NCBI RefSeq assembly: GCF_006716645.1
Contig: NZ_VFPL01000001.1
Coordinates: forward strand, 2,728,001-2,792,000
Origin: Arcticibacter tournemirensis
Lineage (GTDB): Bacteria; Bacteroidota; Bacteroidia; Sphingobacteriales; Sphingobacteriaceae
Reading direction: 5' to 3'
DNA length: 64,000 nt
Position numbers and translations under genes: made by a program
In this document: piece after piece, positions 27,979 through 39,171 of the stretch
Numbering within the stretch: position 1 is the first letter of the stretch
How the letters are laid out: every line of letters starts with the position of its first letter
Notes under the pieces: generated by a model
Database searches by the model: none
Told to the model about the DNA's origin: nothing
What the model saw: only the letters and a program-made list of their open reading frames with translations

Positions 27979-28383
27979 CTATTTCGTAATCTCTTCTTTA
28001 ATGTCACTGATAACCAGCTTAAGCGCTGCAGACGACAAGCTTATTTCTTTAAACGACAAATAAAGCGCTATCATCAGCAGTACCATGCTTACCCAGAATG
28101 TGTACCATGCCATTTGGTCGAGTTCGCTAAACATGAGGAAAATGCTCGCGATGCATAAAAAGAAGCTGCCGGTGCCGAAAGCCTGCATCCTGCGGATAAG
28201 ATACACCCTTCGTCTGAGGTTTATGATCTGCTCGGCAAGGTGAGGTACGTTTTGACTGGCGCTTTGCTTTTTCAGGTTTCTGATAAGCCGCGCCAGGTGG
28301 ACAAACTTTTCGGTATAAGCCAGCAGGATGAGCGAAATAGCAGGGAACAAAATGATCGGTGTACTGATCGCGAAATTCATCAT
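27979..28383 (-). CDS. DUF2721 membrane protein, copy 1
   Basis: A 134-residue protein with three hydrophobic segments and the family pattern FPAISLILLAYTEKFVHLARLIRNL, then LRRRVYLIRRMQAFGTGSFF. Its start follows the stop of the paralogue directly, so the two are cotranscribed, and its stop meets the convergent amidase gene. Function unknown. Confidence 0.85.
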   Translation of the reverse strand: MMNFAISTPIILFPAISLILLAYTEKFVHLARLIRNLKKQSASQNVPHLAEQIINLRRRVYLIRRMQAFGTGSFFLCIASIFLMFSELDQMAWYTFWVSMVLLMIALYLSFKEISLSSAALKLVISDIKEEITK

Positions 28384-28800
28384 CTACTTCTCCTTTTTGT
28401 TTTCCAGGATTGACTCTTCGAGATCGCTCAGTTCTATTTCGAGCGCTTCAACAGAGATCTGCGTTTCTCTGAAAGAAATAAGCAGGGAGATCATAAGCAG
28501 CATCAGACTTAAACCAAAGGCATACTCGGCTATACGCTGCTGGTTGTTATACAACAACCACATCGAAAGAACACAAATCAGGAAGCCCATAATGCCGCAT
28601 GCCTGCATATTCCTTACCTGGAGGATCCTTTTTCTGATGTTGCTGATCTGTCCTAAAAGGTTGGGATTCTGGTTCTCGGAGTATTGATTCTTTAAGTTCC
28701 GGATTAAGCTGGCCAGAGCCAGGAAGCGGTTGGTGTAAGCCAGGAGTAACAGTGAAATCGCCGGAAATAATAAGGCCGGCGTAGTAAGGGTTAATTCCAT
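28384..28800 (-). CDS. DUF2721 membrane protein, copy 2
   Basis: A 138-residue paralogue of the adjacent gene, sharing FPAISLLLLAYTNRFLALASLIRNL and IRKRILQVRNMQACGIMGF. The start MELTLTTPALL was chosen because the residues upstream of it do not match the paralogue. Tandem duplication; role unknown. Confidence 0.85.
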   Translation of the reverse strand: MELTLTTPALLFPAISLLLLAYTNRFLALASLIRNLKNQYSENQNPNLLGQISNIRKRILQVRNMQACGIMGFLICVLSMWLLYNNQQRIAEYAFGLSLMLLMISLLISFRETQISVEALEIELSDLEESILENKKEK

Positions 28801-28834
28801 CGTGATGGTATTATTAAAGTACAATTATACTCAT

Positions 28835-29368
28835 TTAAGCAAGTAATGACAGAATCTTTTTTCCCCTGCTTTGAATGGCGGCTCCGCCGGTTTTCATAAG
28901 GAATTCTATCTCCGCTTTCAATTCGCCGGCAATCCAGTCGTCCTTTTCTTTCAGCAGATATAAAATGCTCATGCAGTTAGCCTTTACAGCCACCGGAGTT
29001 TGCTCCATTGCGAGCCACTCGAATGTCGGCTCAATAATCTTCTCATAATCAAAGTCAGGAGCAATCTTGTTTCTTTCGAGCAGGCTGAACAGGATCTTGG
29101 TGTAGTGCCTCTGACTGCTGAAGTTTTTCTGGAGGGGGTACTTGTTAAGAAAGTCGGTCAGCAGCGGATCGAAGCGTTCAGGAAAGCGCTCCTGCACGTT
29201 CTCCAAAACCCACGCAGCCCTGAAGGCGATAGCTGTTTCGTGATGAAATGTAAGATCAAGAAGGTCTGTAAGCGAATAACCCTTGAGTTCAGAAAGATCA
29301 GATATTTTAACAGCCTTGGTTTTAATAAGCGTTTGCTGTAAAGCTTTTAGAAGATCGTCTTTTGTCAT
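28835..29368 (-). CDS. Helical-repeat hypothetical protein
   Basis: The 177-residue protein appears all-helical and HEAT-like (AIAFRAAWVLENVQERFPERF, TPVAVKANCMSILYLLKEK). I know no function. It is divergent from the ABC-F gene across a short shared promoter region. Confidence 0.7.
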   Translation of the reverse strand: MTKDDLLKALQQTLIKTKAVKISDLSELKGYSLTDLLDLTFHHETAIAFRAAWVLENVQERFPERFDPLLTDFLNKYPLQKNFSSQRHYTKILFSLLERNKIAPDFDYEKIIEPTFEWLAMEQTPVAVKANCMSILYLLKEKDDWIAGELKAEIEFLMKTGGAAIQSRGKKILSLLA

Positions 29369-29424
29369 GATAAAAACATCCTAAAAATAAATCTTTTTTG
29401 CGAACTGGTATATGAAATTGATAA

Positions 29425-31083
<1,659 letters not shown>

Positions 31084-31106
31084 ATGAAGAATAAATGATT
31101 TTGGGG

Positions 31107-31137
31107 TTGTGAAAAAAGAAAGAAATTCTTTTCTTTG
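31107..31137 (+). promoter_or_regulatory. Probable promoter of tRNA-Lys
   Basis: TTG (31107-31109), a 20-bp A-rich spacer and TTTCTTTG (31130-31137), followed after 12 bp by the tRNA. This is close to the Bacteroidota consensus. Confidence 0.55.
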
Positions 31138-31149
31138 CACCACCAAAAC

Positions 31150-31222
31150 GACTCCGTAGCTCAGTTGGTAGAGCAACAGACTCTTAATCTGTGGGTCCTG
31201 AGTTCGAGCCTCAGCGGGGTCA
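31150..31222 (+). tRNA. tRNA-Lys(CUU)
   Basis: A 73-nt cloverleaf. The acceptor GACTCCG pairs with CGGGGTC (one G-T pair). The anticodon stem is ACAGA/TCTGT with loop CTCTTAA (anticodon CTT), and the T-loop is GTTCGAGCC. It lies at the edge of the conjugative element, whose integrase starts 225 bp downstream. No CCA is encoded. Confidence 0.95.
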
Positions 31223-31226
31223 CAAA

Positions 31227-31252
31227 ATAGCCTTCTTCGGAAGGCTATTTTC
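31227..31252 (+). terminator. Terminator of tRNA-Lys
   Basis: AATAGCCTTC-TTCG-GAAGGCTATT hairpin with a short T-run, five bases after the tRNA. Confidence 0.85.
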
Positions 31253-31321
31253 ATTTAAACCCTTCAAAATAGCCAAATTTTCAAGTTTTTCAATACAGGT
31301 AAGTACAGGAAAATACAACCC

Positions 31322-31374
31322 ATTCGGTTTCCTATTCGGTTTCCTACTGGTTTTGCCGAAATTAGGAAACCGAT
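31322..31374. repeat. Putative integrase-binding repeats beside tRNA-Lys
   Basis: ATTCGGTTTCCT occurs twice in tandem (31322-31333 and 31334-31345). An inverted copy, TTAGGAAACCGAT, lies at 31362-31374. Between the tRNA and the integrase gene such repeats are most likely attachment arm sites or integrase operators; this is inferred. Confidence 0.5.
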
Positions 31375-31446
31375 CTTTAGCAATTTTTAGTAATTACTTT
31401 TGGATAGTGCTAAGAACTCATGGTTAAATATTTAATTATCAACAAC

Positions 31447-32697
31447 ATGAGACTTAATGAAAATTTGTCTGTACTTTTTTGGCTGTACAAGTCAAAAGGG
31501 TCAAAAAATGGCTTGGTTCCACTGTATGTTAGGATCACTGTAGGTGGCCTGAGATTCGGTTTTTCAACCGGTAAAAAAATTAACCCCGTTTATTGGGATG
31601 AAGAGCACGGTATTCCCAAAAAAGAATGTCCGGATTACAAGGTCATTTCCACCTATCTTAAGAGAACCGAGATCGAAATAGAAAGACAGTATAATATACT
31701 GACTTCAGTTCAAGACGTGGTTACAGTAGAAATGCTTAAGGACGCCCTGTTTCCTAAACCAACTGAAGAAAAGGGGCTAACTGCTGCAATAAAAATCTTT
31801 ATCGGCGACTTCGAAGAACTTGTCAATGCAGGAAAGAAATCGCCCGGGACACTGAGGCGTTACCGACGCACGGAGCGGAATGTGGCCGCCTTTCTCAGAA
31901 GCAAGTATAAGCAGAAAGACGTAAACCTTGAGAAGGTGGATTTTTATTTTGCAGAGCAGTTCTACCGGTTCCTGCTCACCAGATCAATGAATGATAATAC
32001 TGCGAAGCAACATGTGAAAACCATCAAGCAGGTAGTGAAAAAGGCGGTTAATCTTGGATGGTCTCCTTCTTCAAGGTTAGCTGAGTATAAATGCGCATAC
32101 AAACATCCGCAAAGAGAGTTTCTGAGTATGGAGGAAATCTATGCGCTTTACAATAAACGTATAGCTGTTGAACGCTTATCTGAAGTGCGTGACGTTTTTA
32201 TATTTTGCTGTTTTACCGGATATGCCTATGAAACGGTCTACAAGCTTCAAAAAGCTAATCTATTTAAAGGCGTTGATGGGAAACTGTGGATCCGTAAAAA
32301 CAGGGCAAAAACAGGTACAGAAGAGACCGTCCCTCTGCTTCCTGTTCCGTTGGCGATTATAGAGAAGTATAAGGACCATCCTTATTGTGTGGTAAATGAT
32401 CGGTTATTACCTGTTAACAGCAATCAGCGATTTAATGCCTATCTAAAAGAAATTGCAGAGATCTGCGGCATTAACAAGAGATTGACAACTCATATGGCCC
32501 GCCATACCTTTGCCACTACTGTAACCCTGGAACAGGACGTTCCCATTGAAACAGTGAGTAATATGCTAGGGCATAAGGATATTCGGACTACTCAGATCTA
32601 TGCGAAAATTACCAAGCGTAAAGTGAGTAATAATATGAAGGAGCTTCAAGAAAAGCTCTTTCTTAAGAACGGCAGTTTGAAAGATCAGAATTTCTAG
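31447..32697 (+). CDS. Tyrosine integrase of the conjugative element
   Basis: The 416-residue protein has a Bacteroidota arm-binding domain (NLSVLFWLYKSKGSKNGLVPLY), a SAM-like core-binding domain (about 110-205) and a catalytic domain. HMARHTFATTVTL (His-x-x-Arg), MLGHKDIRTTQIYAKI (His and nucleophile Tyr) are present. The first Arg position reads FTGYAYETVYK, a variant seen in this group. It probably integrates the element at tRNA-Lys. An ATG nine codons upstream is an alternative start. Confidence 0.9.
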   Translation: MRLNENLSVLFWLYKSKGSKNGLVPLYVRITVGGLRFGFSTGKKINPVYWDEEHGIPKKECPDYKVISTYLKRTEIEIERQYNILTSVQDVVTVEMLKDALFPKPTEEKGLTAAIKIFIGDFEELVNAGKKSPGTLRRYRRTERNVAAFLRSKYKQKDVNLEKVDFYFAEQFYRFLLTRSMNDNTAKQHVKTIKQVVKKAVNLGWSPSSRLAEYKCAYKHPQREFLSMEEIYALYNKRIAVERLSEVRDVFIFCCFTGYAYETVYKLQKANLFKGVDGKLWIRKNRAKTGTEETVPLLPVPLAIIEKYKDHPYCVVNDRLLPVNSNQRFNAYLKEIAEICGINKRLTTHMARHTFATTVTLEQDVPIETVSNMLGHKDIRTTQIYAKITKRKVSNNMKELQEKLFLKNGSLKDQNF

Positions 32698-32713
32698 ATA
32701 CGGGGACAACCAA

Positions 32714-32748
32714 ACTACATTGTGCAACCGCTGATTGCGCAATGTAGT
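32714..32748 (+). terminator. Hairpin after the integrase gene
   Basis: ACTACATTGTGCAA and TTGCGCAATGTAGT form a 14-bp stem with a single G-T pair around a 7-nt loop, 16 bp after the integrase stop. No T-run follows, so it may also be a protein-binding site or protect the transcript end. Confidence 0.6.
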
Positions 32749-32849
32749 TACTGAATGCGACTTGTTCCAATACTAAATATTTGGCCATCTTTTGACAAGG
32801 TGTCGAATCGATCATCAAACCCTTTCCATCTTTGAGTAAAATCACGGCC

Positions 32850-33188
32850 ATGGAAAAGCATCAGTATTTAAGGAAACCAGATAATTGCACAGGTCCGGCT
32901 GAATGGGACAGGCTTCTAACGGTTAGAGACCTAATTGAGTTTAGGGAGCAATTACTTATGGACATTCAGCAGGCGCTAAACGGTAGGGGAGTTAGTCCTG
33001 AAAAGCAGTGGCTTAAAGCTAAAGAAATAAGAGAAATGCTGAGGCTTTCAGCGGGGAAGCTACACTATCTCCGGGCTAAAGGACTGATTCCGTTTAAGAA
33101 ATTAGGGAATATTACCTATTACGATCGGCAAAAGATCAATGAACTGATGCAATCCGGAGACTTTCGCAATAAATTCCGATCGGTATGA
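32850..33188 (+). CDS. Excisionase-like helix-turn-helix protein
   Basis: The 112-residue protein ends with a MerR/excisionase-type helix-turn-helix (WLKAKEIREMLRLSAGKLHYLRAKGLIPFKKLGNI read in parts). Proteins of this kind next to Bacteroidota integrases act as directionality factors or regulators. Its stop overlaps the start of the next gene (ATGA). Confidence 0.78.
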   Translation: MEKHQYLRKPDNCTGPAEWDRLLTVRDLIEFREQLLMDIQQALNGRGVSPEKQWLKAKEIREMLRLSAGKLHYLRAKGLIPFKKLGNITYYDRQKINELMQSGDFRNKFRSV

Positions 33189-33430
33189 AGTCAAACGTTA
33201 TCCGGCACCGAATGGCAGTATATGAAAGAGTAACTTACCAAAACGGGTTTGGGAGAGAAATCCCACCAGACCTTGAATTTGTAAAGATTTATTTCGATCA
33301 GAAAGGCTGCGGACACTTGACTGAAAAGTTCTATAACGAACAAAGCAGGAGTGGGTGGAAAAATGCTAGGGGAGGGAAGGTGCGGAACTGGAAGGAGGCT
33401 GCGTCTGAATGGATTTTTTACAATAGATAA
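33185..33430 (+). CDS. Small hypothetical protein of the element
   Basis: 81 residues, translationally coupled to the excisionase-like gene. It has no recognised domain; the end is rich in Trp and basic residues (SGWKNARGGKVRNWKEAA). Confidence 0.6.
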   Translation: MKSNVIRHRMAVYERVTYQNGFGREIPPDLEFVKIYFDQKGCGHLTEKFYNEQSRSGWKNARGGKVRNWKEAASEWIFYNR

Positions 33431-33558
33431 GAGTCGGGGTGTGAGGCTTGTCTGAACGTCCGTTGATACTATGAATTGCGAAATCCTTATACGGATCGAT
33501 ATTATCCCGCTGGAATGTGAACTTTGTTCAATTTTTAGCGTTTAAAGACTATACATTT

Positions 33559-34464
33559 TTAAATATAGAAATCGAAGGTGTTGACCAACTTGGGCAGCTT
33601 GGTGATCTTGAATTTGGCACTATCGGCGTCTGCGACTTCAAGGAAATCAAAACCACCTTTTTCGGATTCCTCGACAAAGGATGTCCGGAAGGATTTATAG
33701 TCTTTGGTTGACATCAGTCGCTTGGCCTTGTCGAGCAGGGCGTCGAGTGAAACCTCTTTTCCGATCAGCTCCTTGCGGACCGATCGTTTGATCACGTTGA
33801 TAAAATCATCATAGTTATCCAATGGGATATCCAGTTTTCCTTTGATCAGCTTGTCGCTGATGAACAGGTTGCTCAGCAAATGGTTGACAATGGCCAACAG
33901 GATCACCAGCTGTTCTGCCTTTGGCGTCTGGATCTCATGCAATGCGCTATTGCCCAAAAACCTGATGGAATGTAGCCTGCGGGATTCAGCCTTACTCAGG
34001 TATCCATTGCTGTGCAATTGATCGATTCTTTCTGCAAGATTAGCCTGTTTGATCTTTAGGTGGTTACAGGTGGCCTCGATCACTGCCCTGAAGCCTGCTG
34101 CCGTGAGCAGCAGCGAATCTACCTTGAGCGCATTGACGGTTTCCCTATAGATGCTCTTGATATTTTCCGGTAGCTGATGGAGTCCGCTGAGCTCCTCGCC
34201 CTGCTTCAGATAGGGCGGATAGACATCGGAATCCTCATAGTATTCCATTTCACCATCTTGGCCCTCCCGCATCATGAAATTGTCCCCGTACATTTTCAGA
34301 AAGGAAATGTTCTCGCAGCCCGCACATTCGATGATACGGAACCGGTTTATCCACTGGAAATTATATTCGTCCTCGGCGCCGCTGGTCTTTTTTTCAAAGA
34401 GTACCACATGCTTCCGTTCGCCTCCACAAGCCTGGCAGAAATATTTATCGAGAGTCTGATCCAT
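33559..34464 (-). CDS. DUF4145 domain protein
   Basis: The 301-residue protein starts with a zinc ribbon (FCQACGG ... IECAGCENI) and has the DUF4145 pattern in the middle (LLTAAGFRAVIEATCNHLKI, FLGNSALHE). The family often occurs with restriction or other defence genes and has HEPN-like character; its exact role is open. It marks the left edge of the defence cargo. Confidence 0.8.
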   Translation of the reverse strand: MDQTLDKYFCQACGGERKHVVLFEKKTSGAEDEYNFQWINRFRIIECAGCENISFLKMYGDNFMMREGQDGEMEYYEDSDVYPPYLKQGEELSGLHQLPENIKSIYRETVNALKVDSLLLTAAGFRAVIEATCNHLKIKQANLAERIDQLHSNGYLSKAESRRLHSIRFLGNSALHEIQTPKAEQLVILLAIVNHLLSNLFISDKLIKGKLDIPLDNYDDFINVIKRSVRKELIGKEVSLDALLDKAKRLMSTKDYKSFRTSFVEESEKGGFDFLEVADADSAKFKITKLPKLVNTFDFYI

Positions 34465-34617
34465 TGCGAAAATTAACCAAAATATCCGGTTTTTTTAAAT
34501 CTGCAGGAAGCCATTTTTCTTTTGGGTTATCCTCGCCCCTGCAGCTCGATACCAGTGCATTCACATCGGGGAAGTGAGGGAGGTCACTGCTAAGGTCAGA
34601 GTTTACACAAGCGACCG

Positions 34618-34640
34618 TTTTCGGCGATATTCGCCGAAAA
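34618..34640. promoter_or_regulatory. AbiE operator 1
   Basis: Perfect inverted repeat TTTTCGGCGA-TAT-TCGCCGAAAA, just upstream of the -33 region of the abiE promoter. AbiEi antitoxins repress their own operon by binding such repeats. Confidence 0.75.
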
Positions 34641-34648
34641 TTATGATT

Positions 34649-34678
34649 TTTGTAAACAATATAGTTTGTGTATATTTG
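34649..34678 (+). promoter_or_regulatory. abiE promoter
   Basis: TTTG (34649-34652), an 18-bp spacer and TATATTTG (34671-34678). The two operator palindromes sit immediately on both sides. Confidence 0.7.
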
Positions 34679-34705
34679 ACTTATCGGCGAATTTCGCCGA
34701 TAAGT
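34679..34705. promoter_or_regulatory. AbiE operator 2
   Basis: Perfect inverted repeat ACTTATCGGCGA-ATT-TCGCCGATAAGT, overlapping the expected transcription start. It shares the core TCGGCGA with operator 1. Binding at both would close the promoter. Confidence 0.78.
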
Positions 34706-34720
34706 TCAATTTTAGTAAAC

Positions 34721-35515
34721 ATGAGCACATATTCGCAAAGAAGAAAGCAGATAACAAAGTTGGTCCCAGAAGGATCATTAGTTACGAGGTCTTGGCTACA
34801 AGCTCATGAGTTCACGAATCACGCTATAGATAATCTATTGAAGAGCCAGCAATTAGAGACCGTGAAGAACGGGGTGTATAAACGTGCGGGATCGAAAATA
34901 GAATGGGGAGATGTTGTTTATTTTCTACAAAGACAATTATCCACAGACCTAACTATAGGCGGCATATCAGCATTAGAACTTCAAAAACTTGCCCATTATC
35001 TTCCCATATCAGAACAGCGTTTGGTTCACTTATACGGAAGGGACAATCTTCCAGTGTGGGTAAATGGTTTGGAAACTGGAGCTAGGTTCCAGAAACATAG
35101 CTCCAGAGATTTGTTCGGTAATAGTATTGAGGACGAAAAGGTATCACAACTGGTTGAGTTTACCAAGGTTCTGAATTGGAAAAACACGAACGAGGGTTTA
35201 CGTATTGCCACTCCCGAAATAGCCATTTTAGAAGTAATGAACCAAGTTCCGGGAAACATATCATTTGAACACGCCGATGAACTTATGCAGGGATTGAATA
35301 CACTTTCTCCACGAACGCTCCAAAAGCTATTGGAACTATGTACTAGTGTCAAGGTACGCAGGATGTTTTTTTATCTGGCCGAACGCCAGAATCATAATTG
35401 GTTTACAAAGCTTCAAACGGAAAATATCGACTTCGGATCTGGCAACCGCGTTATTGTAAAGGGCGGAAAATTAAATAAAAAATATAAAATAACTGTTCCC
35501 GATTTTTATGAGTAA
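34721..35515 (+). CDS. abiEi: Type IV antitoxin AbiEi
   Basis: A 264-residue AbiEi-type protein: an N-terminal winged helix (QRRKQITKLVPEGSLVTRSWL) and the C-terminal antitoxin domain. It represses the operon and counteracts the AbiEii nucleotidyltransferase. The start follows operator 2, and the stop overlaps the abiEii start by eight bases. It looks intact, unlike its partner. Confidence 0.85.
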   Translation: MSTYSQRRKQITKLVPEGSLVTRSWLQAHEFTNHAIDNLLKSQQLETVKNGVYKRAGSKIEWGDVVYFLQRQLSTDLTIGGISALELQKLAHYLPISEQRLVHLYGRDNLPVWVNGLETGARFQKHSSRDLFGNSIEDEKVSQLVEFTKVLNWKNTNEGLRIATPEIAILEVMNQVPGNISFEHADELMQGLNTLSPRTLQKLLELCTSVKVRRMFFYLAERQNHNWFTKLQTENIDFGSGNRVIVKGGKLNKKYKITVPDFYE

Positions 35516-36457
35516 GAATGAAGAATATGCAGATCAGGTACGGTTGCTTATCCGATTGCTGCCTATCATAGATAAAGAGGATTGTTTTGCGCTTAAAGGA
35601 GGGACAGCCATCAATCTATTTTACCGCAATATGCCTAGGCTTTCTGTTGACATTGATTTACTTACCTGCCAATGGAAGACCGGGAAACCTCGCTTGAAAA
35701 TATCAGGGCTGCATTAGCGAGGATAACTGATTCCGTAAAGACAACGATCATCGGTGCACAGGTACAAAATACTACACTTCAGCAGGACAATTCTTTACGG
35801 CTCATTGTTTCACTGAATGATGTTCGGGTTAAAATAGAACTATCACCGGTAATTAGGGGGAGTCTTTTCCCTGCCGTAAGGATGGAAGTAAAGCCGGAAG
35901 TAGAAAAAGAATTCGGATATGCCGAAATGCTGGTCGCATCACATCCCGACCTATACGCCGGAAAACTTTGTGCTGCACTGGACCGCCAACATCCACGCGA
36001 CCTTTTCGATGTTAAACAATTATACGAAAATGAAGGATTGACAGAAGAACTGCGGAAGACGTTTTTGGTCTTCCTGATAAGCCACTTCCGGCCAATGGCG
36101 GAATTGCTTAACCCCAACCGAAAGGATATTTCGGGAATCTACGAAACAGAGTTCCTACAGATGGCAGAAATCGACGTGACTTTGGAAGAGTTGCTTTCTG
36201 TTCGGGAAAGGCTGATTAGCGATATTAACAAGGACATGACGGATAGTGAGCGTAAATTCTTGCTTTCTATAAAAAACAAAACACCTGATTGGACACTTTC
36301 CGGCTTGGATGCGAATTTAGTATCAGAACTTCCGTCGGTCAAATGGCGTCTTTTAAATTTGGAGAAAATGACTAAGGATAAGCATTTGGCAGCATATAAA
36401 ATCCTTGAAGCAGTGCTTTATCCCATTGACGGTGCAGAAAAAGTAGATTATAATTAA
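35508..36457 (+). pseudogene. abiEii: AbiEii nucleotidyltransferase toxin, frameshifted
   Basis: Two frames give one AbiEii/AbiGii toxin. The first (35508-35717) holds the nucleotidyltransferase motif ALKGGTAINLF and SVDIDL. The second (from 35672) holds the rest, from MEDRETSLENIRAAL, including DLYAGKLCAALDRQHPRDLFD. They are joined by restoring one base near 35660: GATTTA-CTTACC would read DLTYLP with one more A, as in the family. The second part alone lacks the catalytic DxD. So the toxin is inactive, or the base call is wrong. Confidence 0.82.
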
Positions 36458-36468
36458 TAAAGAAAAAA

Positions 36469-38207
36469 ATGGATAAGCTTGAAGCCATAGCGCGTGAACT
36501 GAAAGAACGAGTGGCTCAATTTGACCCGGATATTTTTGCAAGGCAAATGACTTCATACATAAACGGGATAACATTACCTTGGAATATATCTATTATGAAA
36601 GGGCTTGTTTCACCATTCCGGCAATTGTTTTATCTGTTAAACCTGAATATCACTTCGCCTACCCGATCTTATAAAAAATATTTCGATCAGAACCAGGATT
36701 GGCCAGCCCTGAAAAAAAAGTTGGATGAAATGGAAACCATCCATAAATACGAATATGGTGAACTTAAGCCGTTTGCTGAACATTTGTTAGAGGAAATGGG
36801 TGCCGAAGAGGTGGTCAGACGGCGACAGATCGGGTCGTCAACTTATACAGCTTTTTTTCATGTAGGCCCGCTGCATTATGAAGAACAGGCTATAGAAAAG
36901 ATAACAGAGCTTTATAAGAATTTTGATGCAGAATTGACTGACAAATTTGGATGGAATTCATCCGATATACTAGCGATATATGATAAGCTAGATGCACTGC
37001 TTCAGGAAAGGCAGGACAAAGCATTTTTAAAACAGCCTAAAAAACAACTTAGCCAGGACGAATTCAAGGCTGAAATCCTAACTGCAATGGCGAATGGGAG
37101 CACTTTTCAGGATGCAATGTTGGCAACTTCCGATGCACCAACAGGAATGTTCGAGTACGTTACAGATCCCTCCAGCACCAACATGTTTACTTTGGATGAT
37201 CTAGATGGAATTCCAAAGCCGTTGGTCGATCTGGTATTACAAGAATTGACGGTTTCAAGATATACTGATGATACTTATCTATATTTCAGCCAGCCCAATC
37301 AATTGTATAAGAAGCCGATCTATTGTTTTGCGAACGGTAGTTATCTTTTACTAGATCACCGGGTATTATTAAGTGCCATGTCTGGACTGCTCCAGCAAAA
37401 ATGCGCTGAAATCATTAAAAATCAGAACCGTATCACGGTCGCAAGGGATAAATATCTGGAACGAAAGCTGGAGAGCATATTTGAAGTTTTTTATCAGTCG
37501 AACCCCAATGTCAAAATTATTCCATCCTATTACCTTGAACAAGGCGGAAATGAACGTGACCTATTGGTTCTGGACGGAAAAACAGCTTTGATTATAGAGG
37601 CCAAAGCAGGAAAAATACGCGAACCAATCTATGATCCGGATAAGGCCTACAATCGAATCTGGCAGGATTTTAAAGACACCATCGACTATGGATATGAGCA
37701 GGCCTTCAGTGTCAAAGAGAAATTTCTGGCAAAATTGCCGTTTGATATTTACGATAAGAAGAAGAATGTGCTTATGACAATAGATCCAAGTATTTTAGGC
37801 ACATATATACGATAATAGTTACCTATAATAAATTTGGCCATGTGCAATGCGATCTCCAAATGATGCTGGCCTTGTTTGATGAGGATGACCAATTTCCATG
37901 GGCAACTTGCATCGACGACTTGGAGATATTCCTACTAGGACTACGTAAACAAAAACTTACGGAGAAAGACTTTTACCGCTTCCTACATCAACGGGCCGAC
38001 CTACATGGTCGTTTGATAGTAAATGATGAAGGCCAGGTCACCGGTCAGTTTCTAAAGCATAAACGAATTCTTCATCAAAAAGACATCTATCGCTTTTCGC
38101 CAGAAGATGACTATATCTATGATAAGTTATATAGTACCGGGCTGGGTTTCGCAAACGAAAGACGCATGGAAAGAAAAACGAACCCACGGTTTTTGAAAGT
38201 CGTTTGA
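36469..38207 (+). pseudogene. PD-(D/E)xK nuclease-like gene, frameshifted
   Basis: The first 448 residues have a helical N-terminus and a nuclease-like motif near residue 365 (ERDLLVLDGKTALIIEAKAG: Asp then Glu-x-Lys). After about 37760 the homologous frame switches. Reading the other frame gives YTIIVTYNKFGHVQCDLQ and runs on to 38207, so one base appears deleted near the AAGAAGAAGAATG stretch. The whole product would have about 580 residues. I do not recognise the family; a restriction-like defence nuclease is a guess from fold motif and neighbours. Confidence 0.65.
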
Positions 38208-38281
38208 CATGATTTTCTAAAAAAATAACTCTACGCAATTAGGGTGCGCAGATGGGCAATTAATTTGTCAAAAGTTTATCA

Positions 38282-39151
38282 ATGGAATGGTATAACATAG
38301 AAGACGGAAAGCTGCCTGAAATGGAGGAGCCGGTACTGTTGGCTAAACAGCCAACCGATGATCTGTTAAGTAAGTGCCGCCTGGGCAGGATGGTCATTGA
38401 GGATAATACGCACGAAAAAGGATGGTTTGTTGGGAACGACACTGAGGTTATCAATTTGGCATCCAGACCCTACTGGATAAAACTCATTGATGTGCCAATC
38501 GGTATACCTGAAAATGAAAATGAGGCAATCCTTAAGGGGTTTCTGGAAAACTATATGCAGTCACTCCGACTGTTCGAGAAGAAATTTCAGGTCCTTGCCG
38601 TGGGTATGATTAGTAGTGGAAAGGGACTCTACCCGCTGGATTATTTCATTTCGGGCATACTCAACAGGGGCTTATCACTTATTTACGGGTTTGAAACCTT
38701 AATTGGCACTGCGAACTTTTTGTCAGCGGCTCATTTGGTACGTCCACATTTAGATAATTACCTCCGACTATCAGCGGCGTGGCTGGTTACGGAGCCTCAT
38801 ACATTTGCAAATAATGTCTGGAAAGGGGAAATAATCAGAAAAATGAAAGACCGAAACGGTAAGCTGATGACTGACAGGTATCTTAAAGATCAGGCGGCTA
38901 TCGATTATCCTTGGATAACCAGTGTGTATGAAGCCACTTCAGGATTTATCCACTTCTCTGATAAACATATTGCTAATGCCATAAAATTGACAAAAGATAA
39001 AGAGCAAAGCCTTACCACATTCATCGGTAAAGTCGATAATGAAGTATCAATGGAAGCGAAGATAGAGGCAACAATAGGTATGATAGAGATTTCAAATTGT
39101 ATAGCTAAACAGGTTTATGGCTGGATTGAAACTAAACGCATCAAAGGATAA
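38282..39151 (+). CDS. Hypothetical protein with DUF551-like start
   Basis: An intact 289-residue frame. The first 80 residues resemble DUF551 (WYNIEDGKLPE ... VLLA ... YWIKLIDVP). The rest is helical with TSGFIHFSDKHI, reminiscent of DUF5677-type cargo proteins. No catalytic motif stands out. It is flanked by broken defence genes. Confidence 0.6.
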   Translation: MEWYNIEDGKLPEMEEPVLLAKQPTDDLLSKCRLGRMVIEDNTHEKGWFVGNDTEVINLASRPYWIKLIDVPIGIPENENEAILKGFLENYMQSLRLFEKKFQVLAVGMISSGKGLYPLDYFISGILNRGLSLIYGFETLIGTANFLSAAHLVRPHLDNYLRLSAAWLVTEPHTFANNVWKGEIIRKMKDRNGKLMTDRYLKDQAAIDYPWITSVYEATSGFIHFSDKHIANAIKLTKDKEQSLTTFIGKVDNEVSMEAKIEATIGMIEISNCIAKQVYGWIETKRIKG

Positions 39152-39171
39152 GAGCATCGCTTCACCAATTA

